DNA of 40,925 nt from Aquimonas sp002352135 (GTDB lineage Bacteria > Pseudomonadota > Gammaproteobacteria > Xanthomonadales > Xanthomonadaceae), in contig DAORND010000018.1 of NCBI GenBank assembly GCA_035440755.1, positions 1 through 40,925 on the forward strand, in the 5' to 3' direction. Of this stretch, positions 1-9,600 are shown piece after piece; the stretch's first letter is position 1, and every line of letters begins with the position of its first letter. Below the pieces are notes generated by a model. It did not search any database, was not told where the DNA came from, and worked only from the letters and a program-made list of their open reading frames with translations. Both the position numbers and the translations under genes were made by a program.

Positions 1-96
1 GCTACAGTAATGCCGGATTCCAAACAGCCCCGCTACTGAAGGCGGGGGGACGTCGTGCATCCGCTAGTTAGTATGTGGACTTGGGAGAGACCACCA

Positions 97-1884
97 ATGT
101 ACCTAGCAAAACTTGTCATCAAGAACTTCCGCAAGCTCAAGCATGCAGAACTGTCATTCCAACGCGGCCTGAATGTCTTGGTCGGCGGCAACAACGTCGG
201 CAAGACGGCTTTGGTAGACGCCTTGCGCGCGCTGTTGGCCGGGCACGATGAGCCATATCCGCGCCTCGGTGAAGAAGATGTTCACCGGCCCAAGGGCGGA
301 ACGCCGTCTGGCGATATCCTCTTCGAGTATGTGTTCACTGGCCTTGACGCTGACGATGAAGCGGATTTTCTTGGCGCCCTCGTACCTGATGCAGCGGGTA
401 AGCTCGATGCGCATATCAAGATCCGCTACTCGGACCCCGACAAGGGCGGTCGGTTGCGCGCCAAGCGATGGTGCGGCGAACACGAAGATGTAGGACTGAC
501 GGCTGACATGATGGAGAACCTTAGGGGCGTGTACTTGCAGCCCCTTCGCGACGCGTCTCAAGGCCTCAAGCCAGGACGCACCAGCCAGCTTGCGCGACTC
601 CTGCAACTGCTCGCAGATGAGGATGGCGTTGAAGGCATCAACAGGGAGCTACAAGACCTCGACAAAAAGCTGAAGTCGCACATCCCCATCGTCAGTACTC
701 AGAAGGCCATTGACAACCGGCACAAGACGATGCTCGGCGAACAGCTCGCGCAGCTTCTTGAGGTCGGCCTAAGCGCCAGCGACTTCAAGAGCTTGAAGTC
801 CAGGTTGTCGTTGGTCGTGGACGACTTCGAGATCGAGCAGAATGGCTTGGGCTTCAACAACTTGATCTATATGGCCGTCGTACTGAGTGAGTTGACCAAG
901 AACCCGGACTCCTGCTACAGGGGACTGATCGTTGAAGAGCCGGAGGCGCATCTGCATCCGCAGCTCCAGGCCGTGCTGCTGCAGTATCTGCAGTCCATTC
1001 AGTCCGTCGACGGCGAGAAGCCCGTCCAGCTCTTCGTCACCAGTCACTCGCCGAACTTCGCGAGCATTGCCGACTTGGACAGCCTAGTGTGCCTCGTCGA
1101 CACCGGCACCGCAGTCGAGACCTTTCTTCCTCGCAGCATCACTTTCGATAAAGGGAAGCGCGAGAAGCTAGAGCGCTACCTTGATGTCACGCGGGCCGAA
1201 TTTTTCTTCGCCCGTCGGGTCATCTTCGTTGAGGGCGCGGCCGAACTCATGATGGTTGATGCTCTGGCCAAGCGTATGGACTGCAATCTGCGCCAGCATG
1301 GAGTGAGCCTGATCAGCGTCGAGGGACTGAATTTCGATTCATTCCTGCCCCTCTTCGGGGACAACGCGCTGAAGATCCCGGTAGCAGTCCTGACTGATGC
1401 CGACCCTGTGGCTCCCAAAGCTCTTCCGGCAGCCGCGGCTGACGACCCTGAAGACGAAGAGGACGAGGATCCCGTGCCGGTCTATCCCGCGCCCGGAGAC
1501 CCCATCATCGTCTCGGCTAACACCGCGAAGATGAAGACCCGGGAGGATGAACACGTCAAGGTGTTCCATGGCCTCAAGACTTTCGAGTACGACTTGGCGC
1601 TGGAACCAGAGAACCGTGTCGCCATGCTAAAGGCACTAGGGGAGTTGCGACCACGAATTGCAAAAGCTCTGACAACCTCCATTGCCGCCGAAGACGGGGA
1701 TGCTGCCCAAGCAAAGGCGCTGTTCTGCGGCATGTTCGAACGCAAACAGAGCAACGTCCAGAAAGGCAGCTTCGCCCAGGCGTTGGCGCAGGTCATTTCA
1801 GACAAGACGGTGCCCTTCAAGGTGCCTGACTACATCCAAGCTGCCATCAAGCATGTTTGCGGGATGGCAGCATCAGCGCCATGA
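97..1884 (+). CDS. gajA: OLD-family ATP-dependent endonuclease, GajA-like (Gabija defence)
   Basis: A 595-residue protein with an N-terminal ABC/SMC-type ATPase and a C-terminal TOPRIM nuclease domain. Visible motifs: Walker A GGNNVGKT (K36), Walker B LIVEEPEAHLHP (about 277-288), an H-loop-like VTSHSPN, then the TOPRIM glutamate in FVEG (E379) and the DxD pair in LTDADP (D434, D436). Between the DxD pair and the C-terminus lies a very acidic linker (DDPEDEEDEDP, about 450-462). An upstream in-frame start at 55 exists, but ATG 97 begins the family's usual MYLAKLVIKNFRK and has GGGAG just upstream. It overlaps the next gene, a UvrD-like helicase, by ATGA. That pairing defines Gabija, in which GajA is the nucleotide-sensitive DNA nickase and GajB the helicase partner. 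Assignment to Gabija rather than another class 2 OLD pair rests on this pairing and the sizes. Confidence 0.85.
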   Translation: MYLAKLVIKNFRKLKHAELSFQRGLNVLVGGNNVGKTALVDALRALLAGHDEPYPRLGEEDVHRPKGGTPSGDILFEYVFTGLDADDEADFLGALVPDAAGKLDAHIKIRYSDPDKGGRLRAKRWCGEHEDVGLTADMMENLRGVYLQPLRDASQGLKPGRTSQLARLLQLLADEDGVEGINRELQDLDKKLKSHIPIVSTQKAIDNRHKTMLGEQLAQLLEVGLSASDFKSLKSRLSLVVDDFEIEQNGLGFNNLIYMAVVLSELTKNPDSCYRGLIVEEPEAHLHPQLQAVLLQYLQSIQSVDGEKPVQLFVTSHSPNFASIADLDSLVCLVDTGTAVETFLPRSITFDKGKREKLERYLDVTRAEFFFARRVIFVEGAAELMMVDALAKRMDCNLRQHGVSLISVEGLNFDSFLPLFGDNALKIPVAVLTDADPVAPKALPAAAADDPEDEEDEDPVPVYPAPGDPIIVSANTAKMKTREDEHVKVFHGLKTFEYDLALEPENRVAMLKALGELRPRIAKALTTSIAAEDGDAAQAKALFCGMFERKQSNVQKGSFAQALAQVISDKTVPFKVPDYIQAAIKHVCGMAASAP

Positions 1885-3644
1885 GCAGCCTCACACCTGA
1901 ACAGCAGGATGTGGTCGATGCGCCGATGGTGCCGTTGTGTGTCATCGCTTGCGCCGGTAGCGGCAAGACGAAGACCGCTGTGCATCGAGTTGTGCGGATG
2001 CGGCGCAACCTTGGAGAGGCACGCGGGCGCGTGGCGCTACTGTCTTTTTCCAATGTGGCCGTCGACACCTTCCGCGAGGCATATGACGCACTTGCGAGCA
2101 GTCTTCCGTCTAGCTCAGGGCGATCGCGCGTTGACATCGACACGCTTGACCGCTTCATCACCACTAACGTCATCCGTCCGCACGGCCACCGGACCATGAA
2201 ATCCCCGCGTGCGGCGTTCCTCGTATCAGGCGATGAAGCCTTCCTTGAAAACTTCAAGTTCCCGACATCGTCATTCCCTCAGTCGATCAAGGCGCTGAAC
2301 CTGGCTTTTTTGAACGGAAAGGAGGTTTTCTTCTACATGTTCAACGAACAGATCAACGTGGTCGACGCATCAATCGCCCGCAACCTAATAGAGGAGCTGG
2401 GTCGCACAGGTGCGTACACCCATGACCTCGGGCGCTACTGGGCGTACCGTACGCTGAAAGAGCAGCCCAAACTGCTCACGGCGCTGTCTCGCCGCTACCC
2501 GCACATCGTGATCGACGAGGCGCAGGACATCGGGTCGGTCCATGAAGCCATTCTTGAGCTGCTGATCGGTGCCGGCTCGTGCGTGACGTTGATTGGCGAC
2601 CCCAACCAGGGCATCTACGAGTTCGCGGGCGCCAACGGCAAGTTCCTTAACGAGTACCACGAGCGCGCTGGCGTCCAGCAGTGCTCGCTGAAGAAGAATT
2701 TCAGGTCGGCCCCCAGCATCGTGGATTTGGCAAATGGCCTTTGCGGCCGTGACGACGTCGCTGTGCGGGCCGCGCCTGACACACCGCATGGCGCGTTCTT
2801 TACCGGCTACAAGGGTGACCAGCACACCCAGCTCATCTCCTCATTCCAGGGCGCCATATCAGCCGCCGGGGCAGACATCAAGCGATCCGCAATCTTGTGC
2901 CGTGCCAAGAAGCTGGCCGGAACGCTTCGTGGTGATCAGGCGCAAGCCGGTCAAGGCCTGGTTAAGTTGTTCGCCGCCGCCGCAATACTGCGTGACCGGC
3001 GCAAGGATTTTCTGAAGGCATTCCGACTCGTCGCCGTCGCGGTGGTCGCGCTGTTGGACAGCGCACCCCACGGCCTGGTGAGCCAGATCACCCAAACGTC
3101 AAACAAGCTGGATGACCGGGAACTGCGCAAAGCCATATGGGCATTCACCCGGGACACCGCCACCGGTCTACCTTCGGCGTCCCTAGCGGCCGATACCCAA
3201 TGGCACGCAGCACTGCTGGCACGCATCAAGGTCTTGCTGGTCAATCTGGATACGAAGTTCGGCCTCAAGCCGGTCGTCAACCTCGGCAACAAGCTGTCTA
3301 AGAGGGCGTTGCCAAGCGCTCCACTTACCAGCGCTGCGGATCTGGCTGACCGCGACACAACGGGTCTTCGCATCGATACCGTGCACAAGGCCAAGGGAGA
3401 AAGCCTAGACGCCGTCATGTACATAACAACCAAAGAGCACGCCCAGGCACTACTGGAAGGCGTCGAGACCGAGCTTGGCCGCATTGGCTACGTCGCTGCA
3501 ACACGCGCCCGAGATCTGTTGTGGGTAGCGGTGCCACACAACTCATTAAAAGAACTTCGCCCAAAGTTTCTGGCGAAAGGATTCAAGGAGGTGGGGGCCG
3601 TAGCGATGCTAACGCCAGCAGCCAAGTCCAAGGCAGACACGTGA
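1881..3644 (+). CDS. gajB: UvrD/PcrA-like superfamily 1 helicase, GajB-like
   Basis: A 587-residue SF1A helicase. Motifs in order: Walker A CAGSGKTKT (K29), motif Ia region LLSFSNVAV, motif II VIDEAQDI (D212-D216), motif III LIGDPNQGIYEFAG, motif IV KKNFRS, motif V region IDTVHKAKGESLD, and motif VI YVAATRARDLLWVA. The start at ATG 1881 overlaps the preceding stop as ATGA, indicating translational coupling; an in-frame TTG at 1857 is less likely. In Gabija the GajB helicase joins GajA tetramers and is thought to respond to DNA ends or single-stranded DNA from phage replication. This protein is somewhat longer than the roughly 500 residues of the best-known GajB, so a related OLD-helicase pair remains possible. 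Its 3' end faces hipA. Confidence 0.83.
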   Translation: MSSLTPEQQDVVDAPMVPLCVIACAGSGKTKTAVHRVVRMRRNLGEARGRVALLSFSNVAVDTFREAYDALASSLPSSSGRSRVDIDTLDRFITTNVIRPHGHRTMKSPRAAFLVSGDEAFLENFKFPTSSFPQSIKALNLAFLNGKEVFFYMFNEQINVVDASIARNLIEELGRTGAYTHDLGRYWAYRTLKEQPKLLTALSRRYPHIVIDEAQDIGSVHEAILELLIGAGSCVTLIGDPNQGIYEFAGANGKFLNEYHERAGVQQCSLKKNFRSAPSIVDLANGLCGRDDVAVRAAPDTPHGAFFTGYKGDQHTQLISSFQGAISAAGADIKRSAILCRAKKLAGTLRGDQAQAGQGLVKLFAAAAILRDRRKDFLKAFRLVAVAVVALLDSAPHGLVSQITQTSNKLDDRELRKAIWAFTRDTATGLPSASLAADTQWHAALLARIKVLLVNLDTKFGLKPVVNLGNKLSKRALPSAPLTSAADLADRDTTGLRIDTVHKAKGESLDAVMYITTKEHAQALLEGVETELGRIGYVAATRARDLLWVAVPHNSLKELRPKFLAKGFKEVGAVAMLTPAAKSKADT

Positions 3645-3722
3645 GTGCAGCAATGCCGTCACTGACGATTGACTCCTGCCAGACACCACCCTCCCTCACC
3701 ATCCCCGCAGTGATCAGCTGCC

Positions 3723-5087
3723 CTACCCGGCAAGTCGCTTCGTTGCTGCCCTACCCCCCCCAAACACCCGCTCCCGCTCAGCCATATGCCCCGCAATGGT
3801 GGCAGTCTCTTCCGCCGCAACGCCCGCCTCCCGCGCGAACTCGCTCCAACGGCGTACCGCTCCAGTCACCGCGTCGAGCGCCTTGGGCAACTCAGCCAGC
3901 AACCCGAAGCGCTCGGCCACCACGCGCACGTCGGCGCGGGTGATGGCGTCGAAGCGGCCGTTGACGGACATCTGGTGTTCGCGCACCCATTGGCTGTCGG
4001 GCCGGTAGGCGTGGGTGATGTCGTAGGCGGGCGCGAGTTCCCACTGGCCGCCTTCGCGCAGCAGGAATGAGAAGTTCTTGGTGTGGTCGTCGTTGTTGAC
4101 GGCCAGCACGTTGAAGACCATGCGCCGCAGGATTTGCGCCAGTGCGGTGCGCGGCAGTTGCAGCGCTTGGGCGGTTTGGAACAACTGGTTGTAGCTGTGG
4201 GTGCCGATCTGTTTGTAGTCCAGATGCGCGAGGGCGCAGAGGGTCTGCAGGTGATGGCGTTGGTCGCCGTCGCGGTCGAAGCGCTTGGTCATGAAGTGGG
4301 CGCGGCCGTTTTCCTGCAGCAGGCGGCAGGGCGACATGTCGATGCCTGCGGCGCGGGCCATCAGGTGGTAGGCGAATTCGATGCGGCCATAGCTTCTGGA
4401 TGGACCGAGCACCGCGTCGGGCCCGACACCGTCGAACTTGAGCAGCCAGGCCTCGAAGCCGGGCGGGATGTCGAACTGCCCGGTGCGGACTTCTTGTGTG
4501 TCGGGATTCCAGGCGATGGTGGCCTTGGCGCGCGCGCCGCCAGCCGAGGTGCCCACCTGGATGATCTGCTTGAGGGCGGTGGCGGCGTGGTCGTCGCCAG
4601 CAAAGTCGCCCTGCACCGCTTTGCGCGCGGCTTCCACCAGTTGGCCCATTTCAATGGCGGTGGGCTTGCTGGGTGAGGGGCCGCGCATCGGGCCAAAGGT
4701 GAGCGCGCCCATGCCGCGTTTGCCCATGTAGGCGAGGCGGTCGAGGGCGGTGATGGCTTCTTTGCGCAAACCTCGCTCGGCCATCCAGGCGTCGATCAGG
4801 GCGTTGCCGAAGTCGTCGGGCAGTGCGTCGGCCAGCATCGCGGGCAGGCGTTGGTAGGTGGCCTCGGGCAAGTCGGCAAACAGGAAGGGCTCGCTGGCCT
4901 GCGACAGCGGCATGTGCAGCGGGGCCAGTTCGATGCCGGTGCGGACCCAGGCGGGGTCGTAGCTGAAGGCGTAATGCTTGCGCGTGGGTTCGCGGGCGAC
5001 GGCACCGACGCGCCGCCCCCAGATTCGCACCTCGATGGCGTCGACGCTTTGGTAGGGGCGCTGCCGTGCTCGCTTGGACGTGGCCAT
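3723..5087 (-). CDS. hipA: HipA-family serine/threonine kinase toxin
   Basis: A 454-residue HipA kinase. The N-terminal couple-HipA domain is at about 17-115. The glycine-rich nucleotide loop reads VGTSAGGARAKATIAWN, the catalytic loop NNDDHTKNFSF (catalytic Asp most likely D333), and the metal-binding aspartate lies in LAPAYDITHAY. In the well-studied family HipA phosphorylates glutamyl-tRNA synthetase, causing a translation stall and persistence. The gene starts 4 bases after the hipB stop, so the two are one operon with the antitoxin first, the standard order. It converges on the Gabija helicase gene with 78 bases between the stops. The key kinase residues look intact, so an active toxin is expected. 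Confidence 0.88.
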   Translation of the reverse strand: MATSKRARQRPYQSVDAIEVRIWGRRVGAVAREPTRKHYAFSYDPAWVRTGIELAPLHMPLSQASEPFLFADLPEATYQRLPAMLADALPDDFGNALIDAWMAERGLRKEAITALDRLAYMGKRGMGALTFGPMRGPSPSKPTAIEMGQLVEAARKAVQGDFAGDDHAATALKQIIQVGTSAGGARAKATIAWNPDTQEVRTGQFDIPPGFEAWLLKFDGVGPDAVLGPSRSYGRIEFAYHLMARAAGIDMSPCRLLQENGRAHFMTKRFDRDGDQRHHLQTLCALAHLDYKQIGTHSYNQLFQTAQALQLPRTALAQILRRMVFNVLAVNNDDHTKNFSFLLREGGQWELAPAYDITHAYRPDSQWVREHQMSVNGRFDAITRADVRVVAERFGLLAELPKALDAVTGAVRRWSEFAREAGVAAEETATIAGHMAERERVFGGGRAATKRLAG

Positions 5088-5091
5088 GTTG

Positions 5092-5409
5092 TCAGTCTGT
5101 CTTGGGCGGGCGGGGTTTGCGTGCGCGTTGGCGGGGTCCGCGTTGGCGCAGCATGTCCAACGGGTTGATGGTGACCGCCGGTTTGAGGGTGGACAACCAG
5201 TCGGCCCGCCCCAGCACCTTGAGCACCGAGACGAAGGACGACAACGAGGAGCCGTCGCCCGTCTCCAGCCGACGCACGGCGTTGATGGACACGCCGGCGG
5301 ACTGCGCCACGTCGTCGAGGGTGAGGTTCATGCGCAGGCGCTGCGCCCGCAGTTGCTCGCCCAGAAGAATCAACAGCTCGGCGGTGGTGTTTGCCTGATT
5401 CATAAGCAT
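5092..5409 (-). CDS. hipB: HipB-like XRE-family antitoxin/repressor
   Basis: A 105-residue protein with one XRE-type helix-turn-helix (about 28-50: LTLDDVAQSAGVSINAVRRLETG) and a basic C-terminal tail rich in Arg, Pro and Lys. It precedes hipA by 4 bases. HipB normally binds HipA to restrain it and represses the operon through palindromic operators; matching palindromes lie upstream (5448-5461 and 5504-5519). ATG 5409 and ATG 5403 are both possible starts, and the choice changes only two residues. Pairing with hipA and the operator sites make the antitoxin role secure. Confidence 0.85.
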   Translation of the reverse strand: MLMNQANTTAELLILLGEQLRAQRLRMNLTLDDVAQSAGVSINAVRRLETGDGSSLSSFVSVLKVLGRADWLSTLKPAVTINPLDMLRQRGPRQRARKPRPPKTD

Positions 5410-5447
5410 CCATTTGTGGCTGATAGAGCCATTCTGGCGTTTTAGCG

Positions 5448-5461
5448 ATTCGAAAACGGAT
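5448..5461. promoter_or_regulatory. Candidate HipB operator O1
   Basis: ATTCGAAAACGGAT is an imperfect inverted repeat whose right half, CGGAT, and A-rich centre match the better palindrome at 5504-5519. It lies about 40 bases upstream of the hipB start. Binding by HipB is inferred from position and similarity. Confidence 0.5.
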
Positions 5462-5503
5462 TCTAGTGAACCACACGTCGGAAGTGTAGGGATTTTACTT
5501 ATT

Positions 5504-5519
5504 TATCCGTAAACGGATA
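5504..5519. promoter_or_regulatory. Candidate HipB operator O2 (best palindrome)
   Basis: TATCCGTAAACGGATA has perfect six-base arms (TATCCG/CGGATA) around TAAA. The Escherichia coli HipB operators have TATCC and GGATA arms around an 8-base spacer; here the same arms surround a 6-base centre. The surroundings are AT-rich and suit a hipBA promoter read on the minus strand, but I could not fix -35 and -10 boxes. Confidence 0.65.
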
Positions 5520-5553
5520 TTTATGTGTATCGATGGCGTTTATTGTTCTTTTT

Positions 5554-5565
5554 CGGATATTTATG
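5554..5565. promoter_or_regulatory. Candidate HipB half-operator O3
   Basis: CGGATATTTATG repeats exactly the 12 bases at 5514-5525, the right half of O2 plus flank, 40 bases further upstream of hipB. The left half is not conserved, so this would be a half-site or a decayed operator. Confidence 0.4.
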
Positions 5566-5898
5566 ACAAATCCACATTCAAGCGTCATCGCACCGCCGTC
5601 AGGTGCCCTCAGCATGTGGCGATAGCGACACCGAGCGGGCTCAGTCGTCGAACGGCTTTGCTGGTTCGCGGGAGCGCGGAAGGAACCCAGACCGGCCGCG
5701 CTTCGGATGCCGCTTCGCTGCCAGGAGCCTGCGCGGCAGAAACGATCGAGGCGAAAAGTCGGCTGCGCGAGGACAGGTTTTCGACGATTCGCCGGTCCAT
5801 AGCACGGCTATGGGCCAAGAATCGGCGGAAATCATGGACCGCGCAGACGGCTTTGCAGACCGGTCGACTTCTGTCGCGCAGACTCCTAGCATCGCGTG
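5566..5898. other. Gene-free stretch between hipBA control region and bpt
   Basis: About 330 bases with no supported gene. Several frames are open, but none resembles a protein I recognise and they contradict each other. The one notable item is a nested hairpin at 5785-5824, listed separately. A bpt promoter probably lies here, but I see no convincing boxes. Confidence 0.5.
5785..5824. repeat. Nested inverted repeat upstream of bpt
   Basis: An inner perfect stem CCATAGC/GCTATGG (5797-5803 and 5807-5813) with a three-base loop is enclosed by an outer perfect stem CGATTC/GAATCG (5785-5790 and 5819-5824). It lies about 75 bases before the bpt start. There is no T-run after it, so it is not an obvious terminator. 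It could be a leader RNA structure or a protein-binding site. Confidence 0.5.
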
Positions 5899-6609
5899 AT
5901 GAGTGCACGGGACACCATCCGGCTTTTCCAGACCAGCGAACACGCCTGCGGCTATTGGCCGGAGCGCAGCGCGCGCGACCTCGTGCTCGACCCTGCGGCA
6001 CCCGAACTGGCGCGGCTTTACCCTGCGGCACTGACTCAGGGCTTTCGCCGCTCTGGCGGCCATGTCTATCGACCCAACTGCCGCGCCTGCCAAGCCTGCT
6101 TACCGGTGCGAATTTCGATCAAGGACTTCACGCCGAATCGGACGCAACGCCGCGCATTGCTGAAAGTGAAAACGTGGCGCTTCGTCGACCAGGCACCCGA
6201 ACCGGAGCCAGGCGTTTTCGCCCTGTATCGGCACTATCTGCAGACCCGGCATCGTCACGGCGGCATGGATGAGGCCGAACCCGCCGACTTCGAGAACTTT
6301 ATCCGGTGCGACTGGAGCCCGACTCGATTTCTCTGTGCCTACGACGACCAGGACGTCCTGCGCGCCGTGGCGGTCACCGATGTCACCCGTGAGGGATTGT
6401 CGGCGGTCTATACCTTCTTCGATCCCGACCTCGCCCAGCTCAGCCTCGGCACAGTCAGCATCCTTCAGCAGATCGCTTGGGCGAAGCGCCTCGGCGTGCC
6501 GCATCTCTACCTCGGGTTCTGGCTCGACGGGCATCCGAAGATGCACTACAAACGCCAGTTCTCTGCGCTGGAGGCACGTATCGACGGCGTCTGGCAGCCA
6601 CTGACCTGA
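5899..6609 (+). CDS. bpt: Aspartate/glutamate leucyltransferase (Bpt, N-degron pathway)
   Basis: A 236-residue protein of the bacterial Ate1-like family. Bpt transfers leucine from Leu-tRNA to N-terminal Asp or Glu of proteins, marking them for ClpS and the Clp protease. Diagnostic features are the early GYWPERSARDLVLDP, the cysteine cluster CRACQACLPVRI (about 56-67), RTQRR, and the C-terminal GFWLDGHPKMHYKRQF, typical of the GNAT-like half. Length matches the family (about 235-250). GTG at 5896 directly precedes the ATG chosen here. The gene converges on the hybrid kinase gene with 21 bases between the stops. Confidence 0.93.
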   Translation: MSARDTIRLFQTSEHACGYWPERSARDLVLDPAAPELARLYPAALTQGFRRSGGHVYRPNCRACQACLPVRISIKDFTPNRTQRRALLKVKTWRFVDQAPEPEPGVFALYRHYLQTRHRHGGMDEAEPADFENFIRCDWSPTRFLCAYDDQDVLRAVAVTDVTREGLSAVYTFFDPDLAQLSLGTVSILQQIAWAKRLGVPHLYLGFWLDGHPKMHYKRQFSALEARIDGVWQPLT

Positions 6610-6630
6610 GCGCCCCGCGCATTGGGAAAG

Positions 6631-9600
6631 TCAGTCCAGCAAACGCGTCATCAGGGCACGCAGTGCGATGGGTTTCAGTGGCTTGTGCAGCAACCACGCT
6701 CCACTGTCGCGCACAGCGTTGCGCACGGCTTCGCTGTGGTCGGCGGTGATGATGACGCAGGGAATGTCGTGTGCGCTCACTGGCAGGCGCTCGCGCAAGG
6801 CAAGCCCGGTGTCGCCGTCGTCGAGATGGAAATCGAACAGCATCAACGCCGGTCGAGCCTCCGCCAAAGCGGCCAGCACTTCCTGCTCGTTTCTCGCCGC
6901 GACGACCTCGCATTGCCAGCCGCGCAACAATTCGCGCATGCCCGCCAACACGGCGGCGTCGTTATCCATCACCAGTACGCGTTTGCCCTGCGCATCGACC
7001 GATTCGACCTGGATCGGCGGAACCGTCACCGCCTTCGCCTGCGCGCGAGGCAGTGCGAGCGAGAACACGCTGCCGCGACCGAACTGCGAGCGCAAGCCGA
7101 TCGGGTGCTTCAACAGCTTGGCGATGCGATCCGAAATTGCCAGACCCAGACCAAGTCCTTGTCCGCCGCGATCCAGACGCCGAAACTCTTCGAAGATGAC
7201 GCCCTGATCGCGTTCGCGAATGCCCAGGCCGGTGTCCCAGACTTCGATGCGAACCTGCTCGCCTTGACGACGGCAGCCCAGCAACACACCGCCGCGCGGC
7301 GTGTAGCGCACGGCGTTGGCGAGAAAGTTCTGCAGCACACGACGCAACAGTTGCGCGTCACTCCGCACCCACAGTCCCGTGCGCGCGGCGTGGAAGCGCA
7401 GACCTTTGGCTTCCGCCAGCAGACGGAACTCGTTGCCGAGCGCCTGCAACAAGGGATCGAGCGGGAAAGCCTCGATCTGCGGTGACAAGCCGCCGGAGTC
7501 CAGTCTTGAGATGTCCAGCAGACCGGCCAACAGCGACTCTGCGGCATCCAATGAGGCGCTGATGTCAGCGAGTGACTGGCGATACTCGTCATGCTGCATG
7601 CGCTGCGCCAACGCGTGCGCAAACAGGTGCGCGGCATTCAAGGGTTGCGCCAGGTCGTGACTGACTGCGGCGAGCCAGCGCGTCTTCGCGTGGTTGGCGC
7701 GTTCCGCCTCTGCCCGTGCGGACTCGAACTCGGCAGTACGCGCACGCACACGAAGCTCGAGTGTCTCGTTGGCGCGTTTCAACTCGGCTTCGGCGTGGCG
7801 GAAGGCGGTGACATCGGTGAACGTCGCCACAAAACCACCGCCGGGCATCGGATTGCCGCGAATCTCGACGGTCATGCCATCGCGAAACAGGCGCTCGGTG
7901 ACATACGGCGTACCCGCCCGCATATGGCGCAGGCGACGCTGCACCTCGAACTCGATATCGCCCAGCGAGCCGCCACTCTTCTGCAGGTTGTAGCGCAGCA
8001 ACTGTTCCACCGGCACACCGATCTGCAGCAGGTGATCGGGATACGCAAACAGATCCTGATAGCGTTGATTCCACGCGACCAACGACAACTCGCGGTCAAC
8101 CACGGAAATGCCCTGCCCCATGTTCTCCAGTGCGGCTTCCAGCACGCGCTGATTGAAGCGCAAGGCCTGCGAGGCTTCGCCCACAATCGCCGCAACCGCC
8201 TCAAGATCGTGGCCATGCGCTCGGCGGGCGGCATCCAGCAACAGACGCGCCGATGCCGCGCCGAGGACGGTGGCGAGCTCGCCCTCAATGGCCGCTTCCA
8301 GCTCGGACGGCGCGAGGCGATCGCGCGGCGCTTGCGGGATCATTTCGGCAACCCGCGACTGCGGCAGGAAGCGCGATGCCACGTCGCGCAAGGTGCCATA
8401 GTCCAGTCCGGTCGGGCGACGGATACTCGTTGAAGGACGACGCAGCGCCCAGACCAGGGTCAGCGTGGTCGCACCAAACAGGCTGACGACGACCGCTCGC
8501 GTGGTGCGACTCCAACCCGAAAGCCCGAGGAATTGATCCGGCAGCAACCAGGACAGATGCGACCACGAGGGGCCGGACAATGCGCCCTGCCAATCGAACG
8601 CGTCGATCAGGATGGGCAGCAACAGAATCCAGCACCACAAGGCGAATCCAAACAGCAGACCCGCGAGGACCGCGCGCGGAGGTATGCGCGGTGCCCACAC
8701 CGCAAATCCCAGCGCCGGCGCAATCGTGGCGACCGCAGAGAACGACAAGGCACCGATATCAGCCAGTGCCTCGGAACCTGCCAGCGTTCGACTGTAGGTC
8801 CAGGCCAGCAGGATGACCGCGAGGATGATGACTCGACGCTGCAGCAGAACGCTGCCACGCAAGCTGCGACCGTCACGCGCCGCCCACGGACCCCGCAAAA
8901 GCAGCGGCGCGATCAGGTGATTGCCGATCATCAGGCTGAGCGCCAACGTGGCCAGAATGACCATGCCGGTGGCCGCGGACAGCCCGCCGAGAAACGCCAG
9001 AACCGCCACCGACTCCGCACCAACCGAGAGCGGCAACGCCAGTACGAACAGATCGGAGGGCACGCCCAGCGGGGCAAGCACCTGCATGCCCGCCATGGCG
9101 ACCGGAAGGATCGGAATGCCGATCAACACCATGTACAACGGAAACAGCCAGCGCGCCGTCGCCAGATGGCGCGGATCACGACACTCGACCACGCCCACGT
9201 GAAACTGATGCGGCAACGTGAACATCGCCAGCACACCGAGCAGGATCAGCGAGGGAAAACCCGCCGCACCCTCAGGCACCGCCGGCATCGGCAAGCTCAG
9301 ATCAAAACGCGACCACACAAAGACGCCGAGGATCGCCATGGCGCCCAGTTTGAGCAGCGATTCCACCGCCATCGCCAACACCAGTCCGCGATTGTGTTCG
9401 GCGGCATTAGCGCTGCGAGTGCCGAACAACATCGCGAACAAGGCCATCGCCAGCGCCACGTATAGCGCACTGTCCTGCCACGCAGGTCGCTCGTTGGTGG
9501 CCGCCAGGGTGAGCAATGAGAAGCTCATCGCCACCGCTTTCAACTGCAGCGCGATGTAGGGCAAGACGCCCAGCACGGCAATCAAGGTGACACCCGCCGC

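Noticed and set aside
28..47. CCCCGC/GCGGGG hairpin before the GajA-like gene
   Set aside because: Only six base pairs and no T-run; it could end an upstream transcript, but the window edge prevents a judgement.
5523..6272. An open frame of 249 codons overlapping the start of bpt
   Set aside because: No recognisable family, overlaps bpt in another frame, and its composition looks like a shadow frame.
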